This document shows positions 1 through 11,412 of a stretch of 64,000 bases of DNA, piece by piece. The notes beneath the pieces were generated by a model, which searched no databases, was not told the origin of the DNA, and was given only the letters and a program-made list of their open reading frames with translations. Each line of letters starts with the position of its first letter. Within the stretch, counting starts at the first letter, position 1. The position numbers and the translations under genes were made by a program. The DNA is from Plasmopara viticola (lineage: Eukaryota; Oomycota; Peronosporomycetes; Peronosporales; Peronosporaceae), in NCBI GenBank assembly GCA_001695595.3, contig MBPM02000007.1, forward strand, positions 1,550,001 through 1,614,000. Reading direction: 5' to 3'.

Positions 1-1194
1 CTTCCGTCTTTCTCACAATCTCACAAAAAACGAATTGGAATTAGCAAACAATAATTGCAAGAGATGCACTCTAGAACGATATGAATTGTGGTTTCTCCAC
101 CTTCTGCTTGATAGCTTATGTCCCAGGAAAAGAATTTTTTGGCACTACCATTCTAAATACTTTATTACGCATCTCATTAAAAATCAACCCTTCTGACAGC
201 ACATTTCATCTATCGGTACATGAATAAAGCAACGAAACATGTGATTAAAGAGGGTTCTGCATCTATAAGAGCGTAGAGTTTTAACCACCCGGCGTGCCTC
301 CGTATTAGCCGATGTACGGGCATGTCAATTTCTTATTCTGAATTAGTCGCACTCTGATAGCGATACGTCAATGACTGTGCTAATGAGTCTCGAGCAGCAG
401 CCTCATTGACTTCACATATGGTAGCCTCATTGTTACCATCTCCACTCCAATTACTTAAGATGAGTGCCACGTAAGTCACGACAAATGTCTACCTAACGCT
501 AAGCAAACATCGTGACTCCTTAAGTCTTAAGTAAATGATTTTGTAGAAGAAAATCGATGGGTGCCGGTAGTGTCAATTTGTGTGAGTTATTTCTTGTGCT
601 TAATATACATTGGTAACACAGAAAGTGCTAACAACAACAAAAACGTTACGAATTATTAAAAAAGAGATGGTAAAAGCACCATGTCGCATTCATATCAGCT
701 TAACTTTTTCGACTGAGATCTCTTTCCTTGCTGTCTCATGCTGCTTGATTTTCGTCTTCTATGCTTGCTGCTTTCCTTGCTCGTACCTAATACGAATGAA
801 TGGATCTGGCAAAGTGTCAATTACATTCGCAAGCCTTTTCTATGTAGTATTTTGCAGCAAAATTGATCGCTAATCTCGAGCAGCAAATAACTATTCTTTA
901 TCGTCTACGGAGTAGATTGTCTTTCATTTTGATCTGGCGATCTAGCACTTAAAGGCTGAACGAGCCTATTTCATCACTTTTGTGTCCTACTTGATTTCTA
1001 TCTAGCCTAGATTCGAAAAGCGAGTTTGAGGCAACAACCACAACACAAAATCACAAATACTTCTGTAAACGTGTCGTAAAAATTGTTTATCTTACTACAA
1101 ATCGTGTGCTTACCATTTTAAACCATAGTGTTCGGAATAAAAGTAAAGGTCTGACTTCAAATCTAATTACTAATATCCGTTTACGGACTATCAT

Positions 1195-1790
1195 TCCAGC
1201 CATGCATCCACCAATAACAGTGAGCAAGAAGAGACCTCGCCTCGGTCATAAATTTCTTCGCTTATATATAACTTCTCAATTGTGCGCTGCCAAAGCCACC
1301 GGTGGTGGTAAAGTTGGGGATGCTGAGTAGTCTGCATTCGTGTAGTTCGAACACTTTGCGCTTTGCTCATTCGTAAAGAGTATCTTGAAGCAGTCTGTTT
1401 TTTCTTCAAGGACCAGCAGAAGCACAACAGCAGACCGATGTCAATTCTTCCAAGTAGTGTTGGGCCGTGATGACGCTGGTAATCTCTGGTGGTATCAATA
1501 TTATAAGAACAGTGCTAGTCACCAGAAATATGTCAGCCATGGTAATCCTACAAAATATACTATCAATATAAAATGCTAGAAATAGATACTTACGATGCGC
1601 ATAAAGTCCTTTACATTAAAACTCAATCTATTTTGCGTATTAAGAAAGTGCATCCAGAAGCTCTTTGTTCACATACCAGGATAAATGATGGTATACGGAT
1701 CAGTTTTCGCTTTACCTTTCACCAGCATAGACACAATTTCAGACAGAGAGGTGATATGTCGAAACAGTCGTATATGGCGATTTTGCCGGT
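1195..1790 (-). pseudogene. Decayed LWY effector, 3' part only
   Basis: The minus strand carries broken pieces similar to the C-terminal half of the plus-strand effectors at 8604, 21393 and 42266. Near 1745-1670 one reads EIVSMLVKGKAK followed by an ILF-like stretch, the same repeat motif as residues 306-325 of the intact protein. Further on there is a KSFW motif, then near 1420-1200 a segment matching the last repeat and the C-terminal SLLAQLN stretch. Stop codons and frame changes separate the pieces. The N-terminal half is not visible; after about 1790 an unrelated stretch, also present in unit B, interrupts the match. It cannot encode an effector as it stands. The call rests on ordered local similarities within the window. 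Confidence 0.65.
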
Positions 1791-2229
1791 AACAAATGTT
1801 ACGTAAGGCAATCACATGCATTAGTAATTTCCATAAAAATGAACGATTATACAGTTTTCGAACAGAAAGAAATTTCAGATGTCCCATTATCATTAGATAC
1901 CAAAAGACCTTGTATGCTGACAGTAATCTAGGATGTGCAAAGAAGTTAGATGGGGTAAAGAAAATTGATAGCTTTGAGAATGGTGCTGAGAGCCACCAAT
2001 TGAACTGTAGCAAGCAAATAAGTCGTAAGCGCTCTATCACTTCTCAATTTGCTTCAAGCAACAAACACCCCTCCTTTTTCACCAACTTGGCCCCGCCCGC
2101 GCCTCAGCCTTGTCCGACGACCGATTTTTCTAAGCTTCCTTAGCAACTGTGTTACATTGGTGTCCACATTTAACCAAATCGACAATCATTTCTCAAGACA
2201 ATCCTGATCGTATGAATTCTTAAGTAAAA

Positions 2230-5200
2230 AAAGCATTCTTTCCGGCCACAAAATTGTCTTGTTTATCGTTTCAGATGTGCACAAATGCAATAAAACCACA
2301 AATTAGAGTCTTAAAGCTCTTTTAAGCACTGCTACATTGATCGGCCACGTATATGTCTATCCTATTATTCTTGACGTGCACAGACGAGATAGAGCCACAA
2401 CACAGCGTTTAATGAATCTTTTGGAGCGCTGAGACGTTTAACGGCGACATACATGCACGTGCGCGCATTGAGTTCCATACAAAAAAGTCGGCTTTCTGAC
2501 TTGGAACATATTTGTATGCTTGCGGCTTCTCTCAGAATAGTGTATCGAAGATTATCATTTACCTTTGTGAAATTCTGTCTAGAATGAGAAGAGATCCAAG
2601 TAAAAAATCAGCCAATTTAAAGTAGATGCCTTTCAGGCCATACATCTTCTCTCTAGCTAGACATCTATTAGCAGCAATCCGTAGGCCTCATATGGAATAA
2701 GATATTCAAAACTCTTATTGTGAGAAATCGCTCCACATCGTAGATCACTTTGTCATACAACAGCTCGGCTTCCATCGGAAAGAACTGTAGCCTATACACC
2801 AAACTAAAAGCTCGAAGTGTCGGCGCGTCTGCCGACAATTGATATTCGATTTTTATTGCTATAGAGCTATGCACAAATCGCTTCGCACATACACAACACT
2901 CATCAGATCCGATGCACACTTGGTCGCAGTCGTGACGTGATTTCAGCTGGCTTAAGTATGGGCAACACGACAACGCACTTAAGAAACGCAATTCTATTCT
3001 TTTGTTTTGGACTTAATCTTGAAGCTATACTTCGCATTGAAGCAGAGCAGCGCGGTCCTTTTTTGCGAGGGGTGAGCCAACGCTGTTGTACTGTGAAGTG
3101 ACCCTTGAATTATACAATACATGAGTAGACAAAACTTATATATGTGCGCATTAATTTCGTGAAAGCAACAAGCGCTTTGCCGATCACAGGCTAATTCATC
3201 TTGATAGCCTTGAGCCGCCACTATTTAAGCGCAATTATTCAAACTCATGTCACAGCATCTGGTTGCAATAGCAGGGTGCTGATGCCAAAACCTGACGCAT
3301 CACAGATGACACATAATGATGCGCTATTATCTGGATCAGCACCTGTATTACGCTTTCATCAATACTGTCGAACGTCCTTTCGTGTTGAATTTAACAAACG
3401 CATTTCGTGCTCTCTAAAATAAATAAAAAAAGTGACCAAGCCACTTTTGTAAATAGTAATAGTGGTTGACAAGGCCAAACCAATACTCAAGTCTGTCTGG
3501 TCGATGCGAACTGTCAATCCACAACATCCTTGACCTTAGCTGAATCTGCTCAAGCACATAGAGCACTCCAAAAAGAATGTTTTTACTCGGCACTGCTCGC
3601 AGTAAGGCAATGTCGTATACACACCTTTCTTCCCGTGCACCGCATAAATATGACAAAAAGTCATCAAATACGTCTATTCATACGCCATGTGGGTCTAGAC
3701 ATTTGCATCACCAGATAAATAATCGTCGCAGGTGTGCTCGAGAGTCGAAATCACCAACTACAGTCATTTTTTGCATGAAAATCTGGTTATTACAGTCGTC
3801 TGACTCATGTGCACTATGCAAGCCATGCTATTTGTAGCGCATCATCCCTAAGGAATCAGTGTTGGCGTGCCATATTTCCACTGTAAGCTTTGCACGAAAG
3901 AGAGTGTCAATGCCGTCACACTTTTCTTTTAGCAAAGGCCGCCAAGCTTGTTAGTTTGCTATCTAGGTCAATTTTATGACGAACACCTCCTACCATCGAA
4001 GGCGGGTCACGTGAGAGCAAATCTTGGTTTAAGTTTTACCAAAATATAGTACGAATCCGATAAAAGCTTTATAGTAATAGATTCATTCCTTTTACTATGA
4101 GCATTTTTTGTGTCTTCTTAGTCCGCTTTGTCAAATAGTTTTGAGACGTAGATCTCTTTTTCAGGTCGAACGATCGCTACTTTGGTTATGACGGCGCTTT
4201 GTAAGCCTCTTTTAGCACTCCTTGTTCAGATTCATGCGGAGCTTTCACTGCCGTAGTAGCTTTCAGGCTTCTACTGCGTCGGCACTCTTTTTACAAAGGG
4301 TGAAAAGCTGATCGCTACCGACATGTTTAGATCCTCCCTTTTCAAACCGTAACGTTCTGAGCGGCATGAGTCGCCTTTCTTTTCCTCACACAGCTGACAC
4401 TCTCGAAGAGAATACACGTGTGTTTTCCGTCTATCCACAATCATGCATTGACACTCCGACGTATGCATAAACTTTAGTGAAAGATTTCTCCAAGCGAAAC
4501 GTGGGCCGCTTCTCGTTTATCGGAAGGGCGCTCCACATAACCCGGCCCATGTCATGCATGCTATCCAGTCACTTTTAAGGTTGCTACGTTGACAACGTGC
4601 TACTTTACATGCATCGTCGGAGCCGCACCTTTGATGCATTGGCCTACAACCAATGATGTTGTTCCTATGAGCAATGCTCGATAGAAAACATGTGACTACA
4701 CGTGCGCAATAACACTCTTGCTGCATGGAATAGAAGCGTTAAGCATAGCCGTAAAACGTGTGCTTTATATCAACGATGGCTTTACAGCCGCATCTTTCTA
4801 TCAATTGATGCGCCAAAGAATAAGTAAATTGGCCTTACGTGGGTATATAGCATCCATTAAATCCTTTCTGCTCTCGTTAAAAAAATTCCAAAATGGTTGA
4901 CCAGCCACAAGATTAATTAGGTCTGTCGTGCAATCTTGCAGCTCGCCACCTTTAATGCGGCACTACCATTCTTATCACGAGCACTACCCTTGCCAAATCG
5001 ACAGCTACCCAGGTTTTAAACTGTCCAGGATACAAGCGTCAAATATCGACTTAAAACGATGCTAGCATCCCATAACGCTAAAAAGTTGACAGATAAGGCG
5101 ATGGCAAAACACTGACCTTTATTTGAGTCACCATGTCTCGTACCCACGTCACATACCTCATTACCGGTACTTGCGTCTCATTCGCAGCCGGTTCTACCAC

Positions 5201-5539
5201 CAATCTACTCACCATCATTTTATAGTCAATCACTAGCTCCTGACCAGTTTCTAATTACTTTTTTTCTGCCCCTGTTTCGCCTATGAGTGTGTGTACTTCT
5301 GGCATTCCGCGCTGCTCTCCATAAAGCCTTATATTAGCATTCTAATTCAATACCTTCACTTTACATTCTAATATCTTATACGTTATACCTCGAATGTTTG
5401 ATAAGGCTTATGTTACAGCACCAAGTGTTGTTAATTTAGCGACGCTCGAGCGTACTTTTCTGGAGTGGCTTTCAATCGTCTCCATTAGCCTCAACACCAT
5501 GTTCTTTCTGTAATTTATGAATTGATGCTTATAAATTAC
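2230..5539 (-). mobile_element. Ty3/Gypsy retrotransposon relic (unit A)
   Basis: This is a decayed retrotransposon read on the minus strand. Around 3340-3270 the RNase H start reads VICDASGFGI, and near 3180-3000 a TALAHPSQK-like stretch matches the RNase H segment that precedes the integrase in Gypsy elements. Upstream, near 3510-3420, the RT/RNase H connection has an FGLVNHYYYLQKW-type motif. Equivalent relics occur at 16640-19920, 32590-34560 and 38100-41740. There is no intact reading frame and I did not find LTRs. Most short ORFs here are debris. The outer limits come from where similarity to the other units ends, so they are approximate. Confidence 0.6.
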
Positions 5540-7953
5540 GGGAGCGCCTGTAGCTACACCCCCCCCGCCCAGAGCTATACCCCCTTTTCATGCCGACCAT
5601 TTAAAGGACAGCTCCATGTCTTCAGCAACCGCTTTTTCACAAATACCGTTAAAGTTATGCAATTATTGGGATGCTAATGGATATGGGCAGATACGCTTGT
5701 TGTGTCCATCTTCTCGAAGACAATTACGGCACTTCCTTTTTGCTTGCGAGGTTTGTGATGCCGCAACATGCTCGAATAGGCTCTCGGCATGTGGAACGCT
5801 GTGCAACAGAACCCATAGGGCGATCACGAGTGGGTACCGTACTCGATTCCTGTATTGCTGAACTGCTTATGTTGTTCAATGACCCAAGGTCAAATGTTAA
5901 TTGACTTCTTTGGAAGAGTGGCATTTCCGCATGGAGGCACCAGCATTTCCACTTTCTCTTGGATCGTAGGAATTGGCAGCGGTGGAAGGACTATTGTTTA
6001 CGGTTGCTGAAGGCACCAATGATGATCAAAATCCGCAATGACTTGCGGAAAACCGCCATCTAGTTTGCAGCGAAGCTTGTGCTCGCATGGCACGCCCATG
6101 ATTCTTGAAAAAGCATGCGTGCATGCTGTTTGTGGACCTACTTGTATTGCATGTTGATATTTCTCATGCCCCTAATCGCAGGAATTGTGAGCTGATGCAC
6201 AACGGGGCAATCCACGTTAATGCTCAAGTGGATCATACACGATTATACACCTTTACCTTAAATAACGCGTACAATGACACTTTCCGGACGACGCATGACC
6301 AAAATGCTGCTTGCAAGCAAACTGGCCAGCTCGGCCTTTCTTTGGCAATCTTCTGACTTATTTCGATTCGTTGAGATTCACCAGCGAGCAGCAATTTTTG
6401 ATACACACATTTAGGTCAGATGTTGCGACCGCAATCCACTCTTTAAAAAGGCATGGCTTTCTTTCACTCTAGAGGTGACCGCATGCACGTAATGGGCAAC
6501 GTTGAGGGTCTATGCCAGAACAAATTGCTTTTTGTGTTGTCAAAGCCATGTTGAACATAGGCACGTAACAACAGGAGCCGGAGCAGTTTCTTGAATTTTG
6601 GCCCAGCAAATTACGTAGTCGTCTTCATTAATGGAGTAACACAAGTTTCCAAAATGCTTCGTAATCTTCACTCGTTGTAAAGCCCTTTGCATTTCGCTTG
6701 GATATTATTGTTGACATGCCGGCAATGTCGTTTGAGCTGCTGAAATTATCGCAAGTTTTCGGTCCACCACTAATGTTAATTTTTGCCCGCTTATTATCGA
6801 GCAGAAACAATAAAAAAATTGGTTAAGAGTCCAGATATAGTCCTCCACGCCCTCTGCCGACAAGAAAGAAAATGATAGCGAAATCGTTTAGTCTGTTGGC
6901 TAGTCTGTTGGCGTGCGCCAACGGTGTGTAGTAGCGGCATTTTGTATCTGAATTGAACCGAAACACATCATTAGCTTTACTTGACAGCCAGTTGAGAGAC
7001 ACTATCGAGCGTACCAATTAGTTTTATATGTTAAATCCATAATGAAAACTGTGTTTGCACAGAAGGTTCGCGCCACGAAGATTGCTGAAACTGGCGCAAT
7101 GAACAAACATCGGAGCCTATTTTCTGTGCACATCCTAACTTTATAGTATACCTTATCTGCTTCCAATTGATCTAAGAACGCTTTAATTGGACTTCGGCCA
7201 TTTAACATTTCATTTCTTTCCTGGTGTAGTAAAATCGATAAATTATGTCAGAACAACGCCGAGCGCACCATTGCAGTCAAGATTGGTACCTTTTGTCTTG
7301 CGTTGCCGATATCCTTCCTGAGTACAAGACAGGCAGAATTCCTTTGACGAAGTGTGGCGGATAGTACGAAGGGGTGCGCCAGCTTTGGTCGTCGTAGAAA
7401 TGATGGTCTCTTTCTCCGGGTTTAGCGTCCCGTTGACCGCATAGACTGCGGGTTAGAGGCGGCCTCGTGTCCAGAATGCTCGCCACACATCAACTTCATG
7501 TCTCATAAGTAGTTACCAGATTGATACAAGACGCGTTTCACAATAGCCAGCCATTGACAGCTTGTTTTTTACGTAGATGTGTTCCGTATGCCATCACAAC
7601 TATTCTTGTAACAACAACTGTGAACACATCCTAGCCAAACCTTCCTTAATTCACCTGTTTTGCTCTTTTTGGTACGGTCGAGTCTCACAGCAAATCTGCT
7701 CAATTTGGCAAAAGCCTTAACAGAGCTATCCGCCTTTTTGAGAGTAGGAAGTTCGGCATTTTCGAGGTTTGACATAGTGGTTACGTGGTAAAGCAATGGC
7801 AAATAATCTGAGGAATTGGTGTGGCAGGAATATCTGCCGGCGCTCACAAGTTTGTGAAAATGCGGTTGCTGAAGATATGAAGCTGTACTTTGATTGATCA
7901 GCATAAATAGGGGGCGTAGCTCTAGGCAGGGAAGGTTAGCTATAGGCGCTCCC
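5540..7953 (-). mobile_element. Mutator-like DNA transposon with terminal inverted repeats
   Basis: The left end at 5540 begins GGGAGCGCCTGTAGCTAC and the reverse complement of the right end at 7953 begins GGGAGCGCCTATAGCTAA. The two ends stay alignable for about 54 bp with scattered mismatches, including a shared AGAGCTA block. Sequence outside the element (up to about 5530 and from about 7960) is continuous in unit B near 20440-20480, where there is no element, so this is an insertion private to unit A. A clean target-site duplication is not visible; the flanking 8-9 bases agree only partly. The minus-strand ORF remnants inside look like a MULE transposase. Confidence 0.7.
5616..7904 (-). 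pseudogene. MULE (Mutator-like) transposase, degenerate
   Basis: The reading starts on the minus strand at about 7904. A run near 7700-7630 reads KKSKTGELRKVWLGC, resembling the FAR1-type DNA-binding N-terminus of oomycete MULE transposases. Around 7190-7010 comes GRSPIKAFLDQLEADKVYY, then VFIMDLTYKTNWYA, which matches the MULE catalytic-region signature (an MD-TYKTN type motif with the first catalytic Asp). The next fragment lies at about 7010-6830 and has an FAIIFFLVGRG stretch. Several stops and frame changes separate these pieces, so no full protein can be made. The position inside the inverted ends at 5540 and 7953 supports the call. The C-terminal part to about 5616 is not securely recognisable. 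Confidence 0.6.
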
Positions 7954-8603
7954 TAAACCATTTCAAACAAATTTGATGCATTGACTAGCGTCAGGATCGT
8001 TTTCCGATGCGTCTCTAGCTGTCCAGAAAGTCGTGACTCGTGGACATGACGTACAGAAAATGTGGCATAGTCGTCTACACTAAAATTTACGCTATATCTT
8101 TGTAGGGAGAAGCGCGGCATCGACGACACGTAAAAAATGTCGGGGAACGGTGTTTATTCACTCTAGGTGGTTGAGACGGGAATGGGTGGTACTGTACTGA
8201 AAAGTACATTTTTTCCCCTAAATTAAAGCATAAATTACGGCCAAGCTTGTAATATATACTGTTTCCCTTACCTTTGGTTCTCGCTCTCTTGTCCCCCAAT
8301 TGTGCTGTCAGTGTACTTCGTAGCTCGTTGCTGCCACGCGTCATTCTGTCCACAACCTTCGCAATTGTTTCCCTGCTTGGCATAAGAAAGCTCTATCTTG
8401 TAAAATCAAAGGGTGTGCTGACTAACAAACTGACACCGTGTAGGAAAAAACAGCAAACCTGCCGCGATCCACGCCGCGTCTTCACTCACTTTGCCTGGTG
8501 TTTGCCTGCTGTCGCAAATTCTTTCATTCTACGCTTAACATACTATTTTGTGTGCTGAATCTATCAGTTCATTTGATTTCCGCTTCAAAGTCACTATTTC
8601 ATC
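7954..8603 (+). promoter_or_regulatory. Conserved upstream region of effector copy 1
   Basis: This stretch is conserved upstream of every plus-strand effector: here, about 20460-21392 (with an insertion), about 26950-27477 and about 41780-42265. Conserved blocks include the CGACACGTA motif near 8118 and a leader ending directly at the ATG. At 8569-8580 the sequence TCATTTGATTTC fits the oomycete initiator followed by its T-rich flanking region, which would give a leader of about 30 nt. The equivalent site is changed in copies 2 and 3. A short ORF at 8274-8558 spans the leader; see the findings. Confidence 0.5.
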
Positions 8604-10469
8604 ATGCGGTTGTGCTACCTACGCATTGCACTACTGGCCAGCGCCTTCGCTGCGAATGCATTCGCTGACACAGCGGAATTAGATGCCAACTTGGCCGCAT
8701 CACGTACCGTGTCTTCACCCACATTCGTCCGTGACAATTATGCTGCTCCAGCGGTCCCAGAGATTCACGAGCCGACGAGTGTCAATGACGAAGACAGGGC
8801 AAGCAAAACAATGGTCCAATTTGCCAAAATGATGGGAATGACTAAGGATAGTTACGCCATTAAAGGTTTGAATATTCGAAACTATAGACCATTCACGAAA
8901 GAAAAAATGACTCCGAAAGAAATTTACTTTGAATTGGGCCTAGGCGGCTCGAGTGGCAACGTCTTATCTAATGACCAATGGATCCGGTGGGCCTATTACG
9001 TCTACAAACTCGGTCGTAACTTTCAAGAGTATGATTACGAGTTTATTTTTGCGGCAATGTCGGCCATACATGACGCCGAAACATTGTCCAGCATAATTAT
9101 TACTGCGGCTAGTGCTAAAGATACGAAACCTTTGGCCATCAAGCTGGCTGAAGTCGCCGATAATCACATCAGGAGGCTTGTTCTCGGTAGATTACCTGAG
9201 CTTGCCAGCAAACTATCATACAGATATTCCTATACGGCAGAGAAGATTCATCAGACTCGTCGTAATCGTATGGTCACGTACTTGGAGAAGCACGTTGAAA
9301 ACAACATACTACAAGATGAGAAGCTCTTCATTCTGACCAGCTATCTAAATGTTTTGCGTAACAAGAAAAACGCTGTTGGCAGTGCGCTGTCTGGCCCCCA
9401 TGAGATTTTCCAGGACGCTGTTTTACTCGACAAATTACTTTCGCTTGAAAATTTTCGCAATCAGGATGGTCTTGAAAGTTTGGTGTCGATTTGGTTGGAT
9501 GTGAACACACCTCCGTCCAAAATTGTGTCCATGCTGGTGCAAGATAAAGCGGAAGCTGATCACTATCCCATCCTTTTCTCAGACGGGCTTAAAAAGACGT
9601 TTTGGCTGCGCTACTTAGAAAAGTACAACGAGATCGAGCAGGATACGCTCACTGCAAATGCCAATTTCGAGCAACTTTTGCAAATACTGCTTGCGGTGGT
9701 GGAACAAGAGTCGTCTGCAACTGGCAAAGAAATGGCATTTATCATTATTCTTAAGATGCTGGTTTCACCATCCGCTACCCATTTCAACTCGAGGCATGAA
9801 CTTGAGATAAAGCTGACATCAATGATGTTGTTGGACAGAACACTTCCGTCTGATGTTTTGTCCATGCTGATGCATGGTGCGGCAGACACAGACAAGTTTA
9901 ATATTATTTTTGTGAATAAGTTGTCGAAAAGGTTTTGGGTGCGCTATCTGAAAGAGTACAATCATTTTAGCGTCGATGTCGAGGACTTTACGCACACCGC
10001 AAATAGCGATTTTCAGCGGCTTCTGATGGTGCTGCTTGCGGTGAAAGTGCCAGAGTCATCTACAGCTGACAAATACATGGCGAGTAGCACTTTTCTAAAG
10101 ATGCTGGTTTCACCAGAGATTACCAACGTCGTCACGGCTCAAAAGTTTTTGAAAGGGTTGACATCGAATTGGTTGGAGCATAGTGTACTTCCGCCCATTG
10201 TTGTGTTTCTGCTGGTGCTTGGAGAAAAGGAAACAGACTACTCTAAGATTCTTTTTACGAATTCGCCAAGCTCGAAGTATTGGGAGGACTACACGAATGC
10301 GTACTACGCGGACACCCCGACTCTTGAGAACCATGAAATAGCGACGCTTAATTATGTCTTCGGTGACGCAAAATTCAGAACAATTCTGGAAGCGGGATCA
10401 ACCGATGAGGCAACAAGCAAGAAGGCGAATTCTCTTCTTGCTCAATTAAATGATGGACAAATGGCTTAA
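8604..10469 (+). CDS. Secreted LWY-repeat effector, copy 1 (intact)
   Basis: A 621-residue secreted protein, probably delivered to host plant cells. Residues 1-21 form a signal peptide (MRLCYLRIALLASAF, then ANAFA). No RXLR tetrapeptide is present; a dEER-like DEDRA lies at 62-66. From about 105 the protein is alpha-helical and repetitive. A first unit (about 105-190) contains FIFAAMSAIHDAETLSS. Three later units follow at a spacing of about 111-115 residues, each with a WL or LL motif (297, 409, 523), a P-x-x-V-x-x-ML/LL stretch, an ILF/IIF motif and an aromatic pair (FW 333, FW 444, YW 559). This is the tandem layout of LWY modules in oomycete effectors. The ATG sits about 30 nt after a candidate initiator and matches the start in copies 2 and 3. 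The host target is unknown. Absence of RXLR is reported for some downy mildew effectors. Confidence 0.8.
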   Translation: MRLCYLRIALLASAFAANAFADTAELDANLAASRTVSSPTFVRDNYAAPAVPEIHEPTSVNDEDRASKTMVQFAKMMGMTKDSYAIKGLNIRNYRPFTKEKMTPKEIYFELGLGGSSGNVLSNDQWIRWAYYVYKLGRNFQEYDYEFIFAAMSAIHDAETLSSIIITAASAKDTKPLAIKLAEVADNHIRRLVLGRLPELASKLSYRYSYTAEKIHQTRRNRMVTYLEKHVENNILQDEKLFILTSYLNVLRNKKNAVGSALSGPHEIFQDAVLLDKLLSLENFRNQDGLESLVSIWLDVNTPPSKIVSMLVQDKAEADHYPILFSDGLKKTFWLRYLEKYNEIEQDTLTANANFEQLLQILLAVVEQESSATGKEMAFIIILKMLVSPSATHFNSRHELEIKLTSMMLLDRTLPSDVLSMLMHGAADTDKFNIIFVNKLSKRFWVRYLKEYNHFSVDVEDFTHTANSDFQRLLMVLLAVKVPESSTADKYMASSTFLKMLVSPEITNVVTAQKFLKGLTSNWLEHSVLPPIVVFLLVLGEKETDYSKILFTNSPSSKYWEDYTNAYYADTPTLENHEIATLNYVFGDAKFRTILEAGSTDEATSKKANSLLAQLNDGQMA

Positions 10470-10734
10470 AAAACAATTTTTAAGTGCACATTATTTAATC
10501 GGTTGCTACTTTTATTGCTTACACTTTGATATTAGAAGACATTGCCAACAAGATCTTTTTCTACGATACGCTAAAAAGGTTTTTGTATCGGGTACCTTGC
10601 TTGCCGAATTAAGGTTAGTATGTTGGCATGATGTGATGTATTGAATCGTATAAATGTTTATTTTCAATATGACCATTTTCTTCCGCAACGTTGCATAAAC
10701 CCTGAATTGACTGCCAGCAGTCACAAATCAAATT

Positions 10735-10920
10735 GTGTCTGATGAGGTTCATACGGACGATGGTCTCGAGTTCGCCGTCTTGAGCGAAAAACCAACGGTA
10801 CATGATTCACCCGAAAGACTGCAGTGGCCATCAACACTTCGACTCGCCACGCTTTTTGCCAAGGTGCTTGAACCGTATCCGTCTTGTTGTCGCAAGAGGC
10901 AGATTTTACAGAAAGATTAA
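10735..10920 (+). other. Conserved short ORF downstream of effector copy 1
   Basis: A 61-codon ORF starting MSDEVHTDDGLEFAVL recurs downstream of effector copy 2 at 23498-23764 as MSDGVYTDNGPEFAVL, and the similarity continues through WPSTL, LATL and LEPY. It is missing or unrecognisable after copy 3. The TDNGPEF string resembles the second catalytic motif of retroelement integrases, but nothing else around it supports an integrase. It may be a fossil exon or simply part of the duplicated spacer. There is no function to assign. Confidence 0.25.
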
Positions 10921-11412
10921 ACTAATTAATTAGCAACATTCATAGCCACTAAACTTTCGATGAAGCATCGGACAAAGTGACAACGAATAGCTTAGTAAGT
11001 CACGAAAACAACTCGTTGGAAAGATCACAAAAGCTTCGAGTAAAAGAATTTGCTGCGCCATAGATAATTGACCTTGATCAAGGTGCGGCCGTCTGCTTCT
11101 TGCTCGGACTTCCGAGCTTTTCCATCTCCAACATCACTGACTATATCGTGCTGCTTCCAGATTATTCTCCCAATTTAGCTGCCAGATCTGGTTCGGCGTT
11201 CGTCCTTCTATCAAGTTCAGAAGAAATAATTTGATCTCAACAAACAACCTGAATTGCAACAGATGCACTTACGTATTGCAGTTTTTCGACCTCTTGCTCC
11301 ATAAATTATGTGCCGAGGAACGTTCCCAACAATGAAAGGAAAAAAAATGTATTTTTTTGCACTACTCCATCTGTGAACGCATCCATTAAAATATTATCAC
11401 TTTAAAAAGCAT

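Larger units (their letters stand above)
1..11398. repeat. Tandem array unit A (left edge cut)
   Basis: First of four diverged units. It holds a minus-strand effector pseudogene, a Gypsy relic, a Mutator-like element, an intact plus-strand effector and a spacer. Bases 1-160 align by eye with the spacers at about 11210-11370, 23880-24050 and 44630-44790, which lie downstream of effector genes. Bases about 300-2200 match about 12640-14600, and the stretch near 355-500 recurs near 12760-12910 and 24170-24320. The start of the window is therefore inside the array. Boundaries are approximate because the copies carry many substitutions and insertions. Confidence 0.75.

Noticed and set aside
34..45. 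RXLR motif in the effectors
   Set aside because: Checked the region after the signal peptide in all three full-length copies (for example residues 34-37 RTVS and 43 onward RDNY); none fits RXLR or the usual variants. Positions given here are protein residues.
9611..9895. Antisense ORFs over the effector genes (also 22400-22684 and 43273-43566)
   Set aside because: Open antisense frames recur only because the sense genes are paralogous; no signal peptide, motif or promoter supports them.
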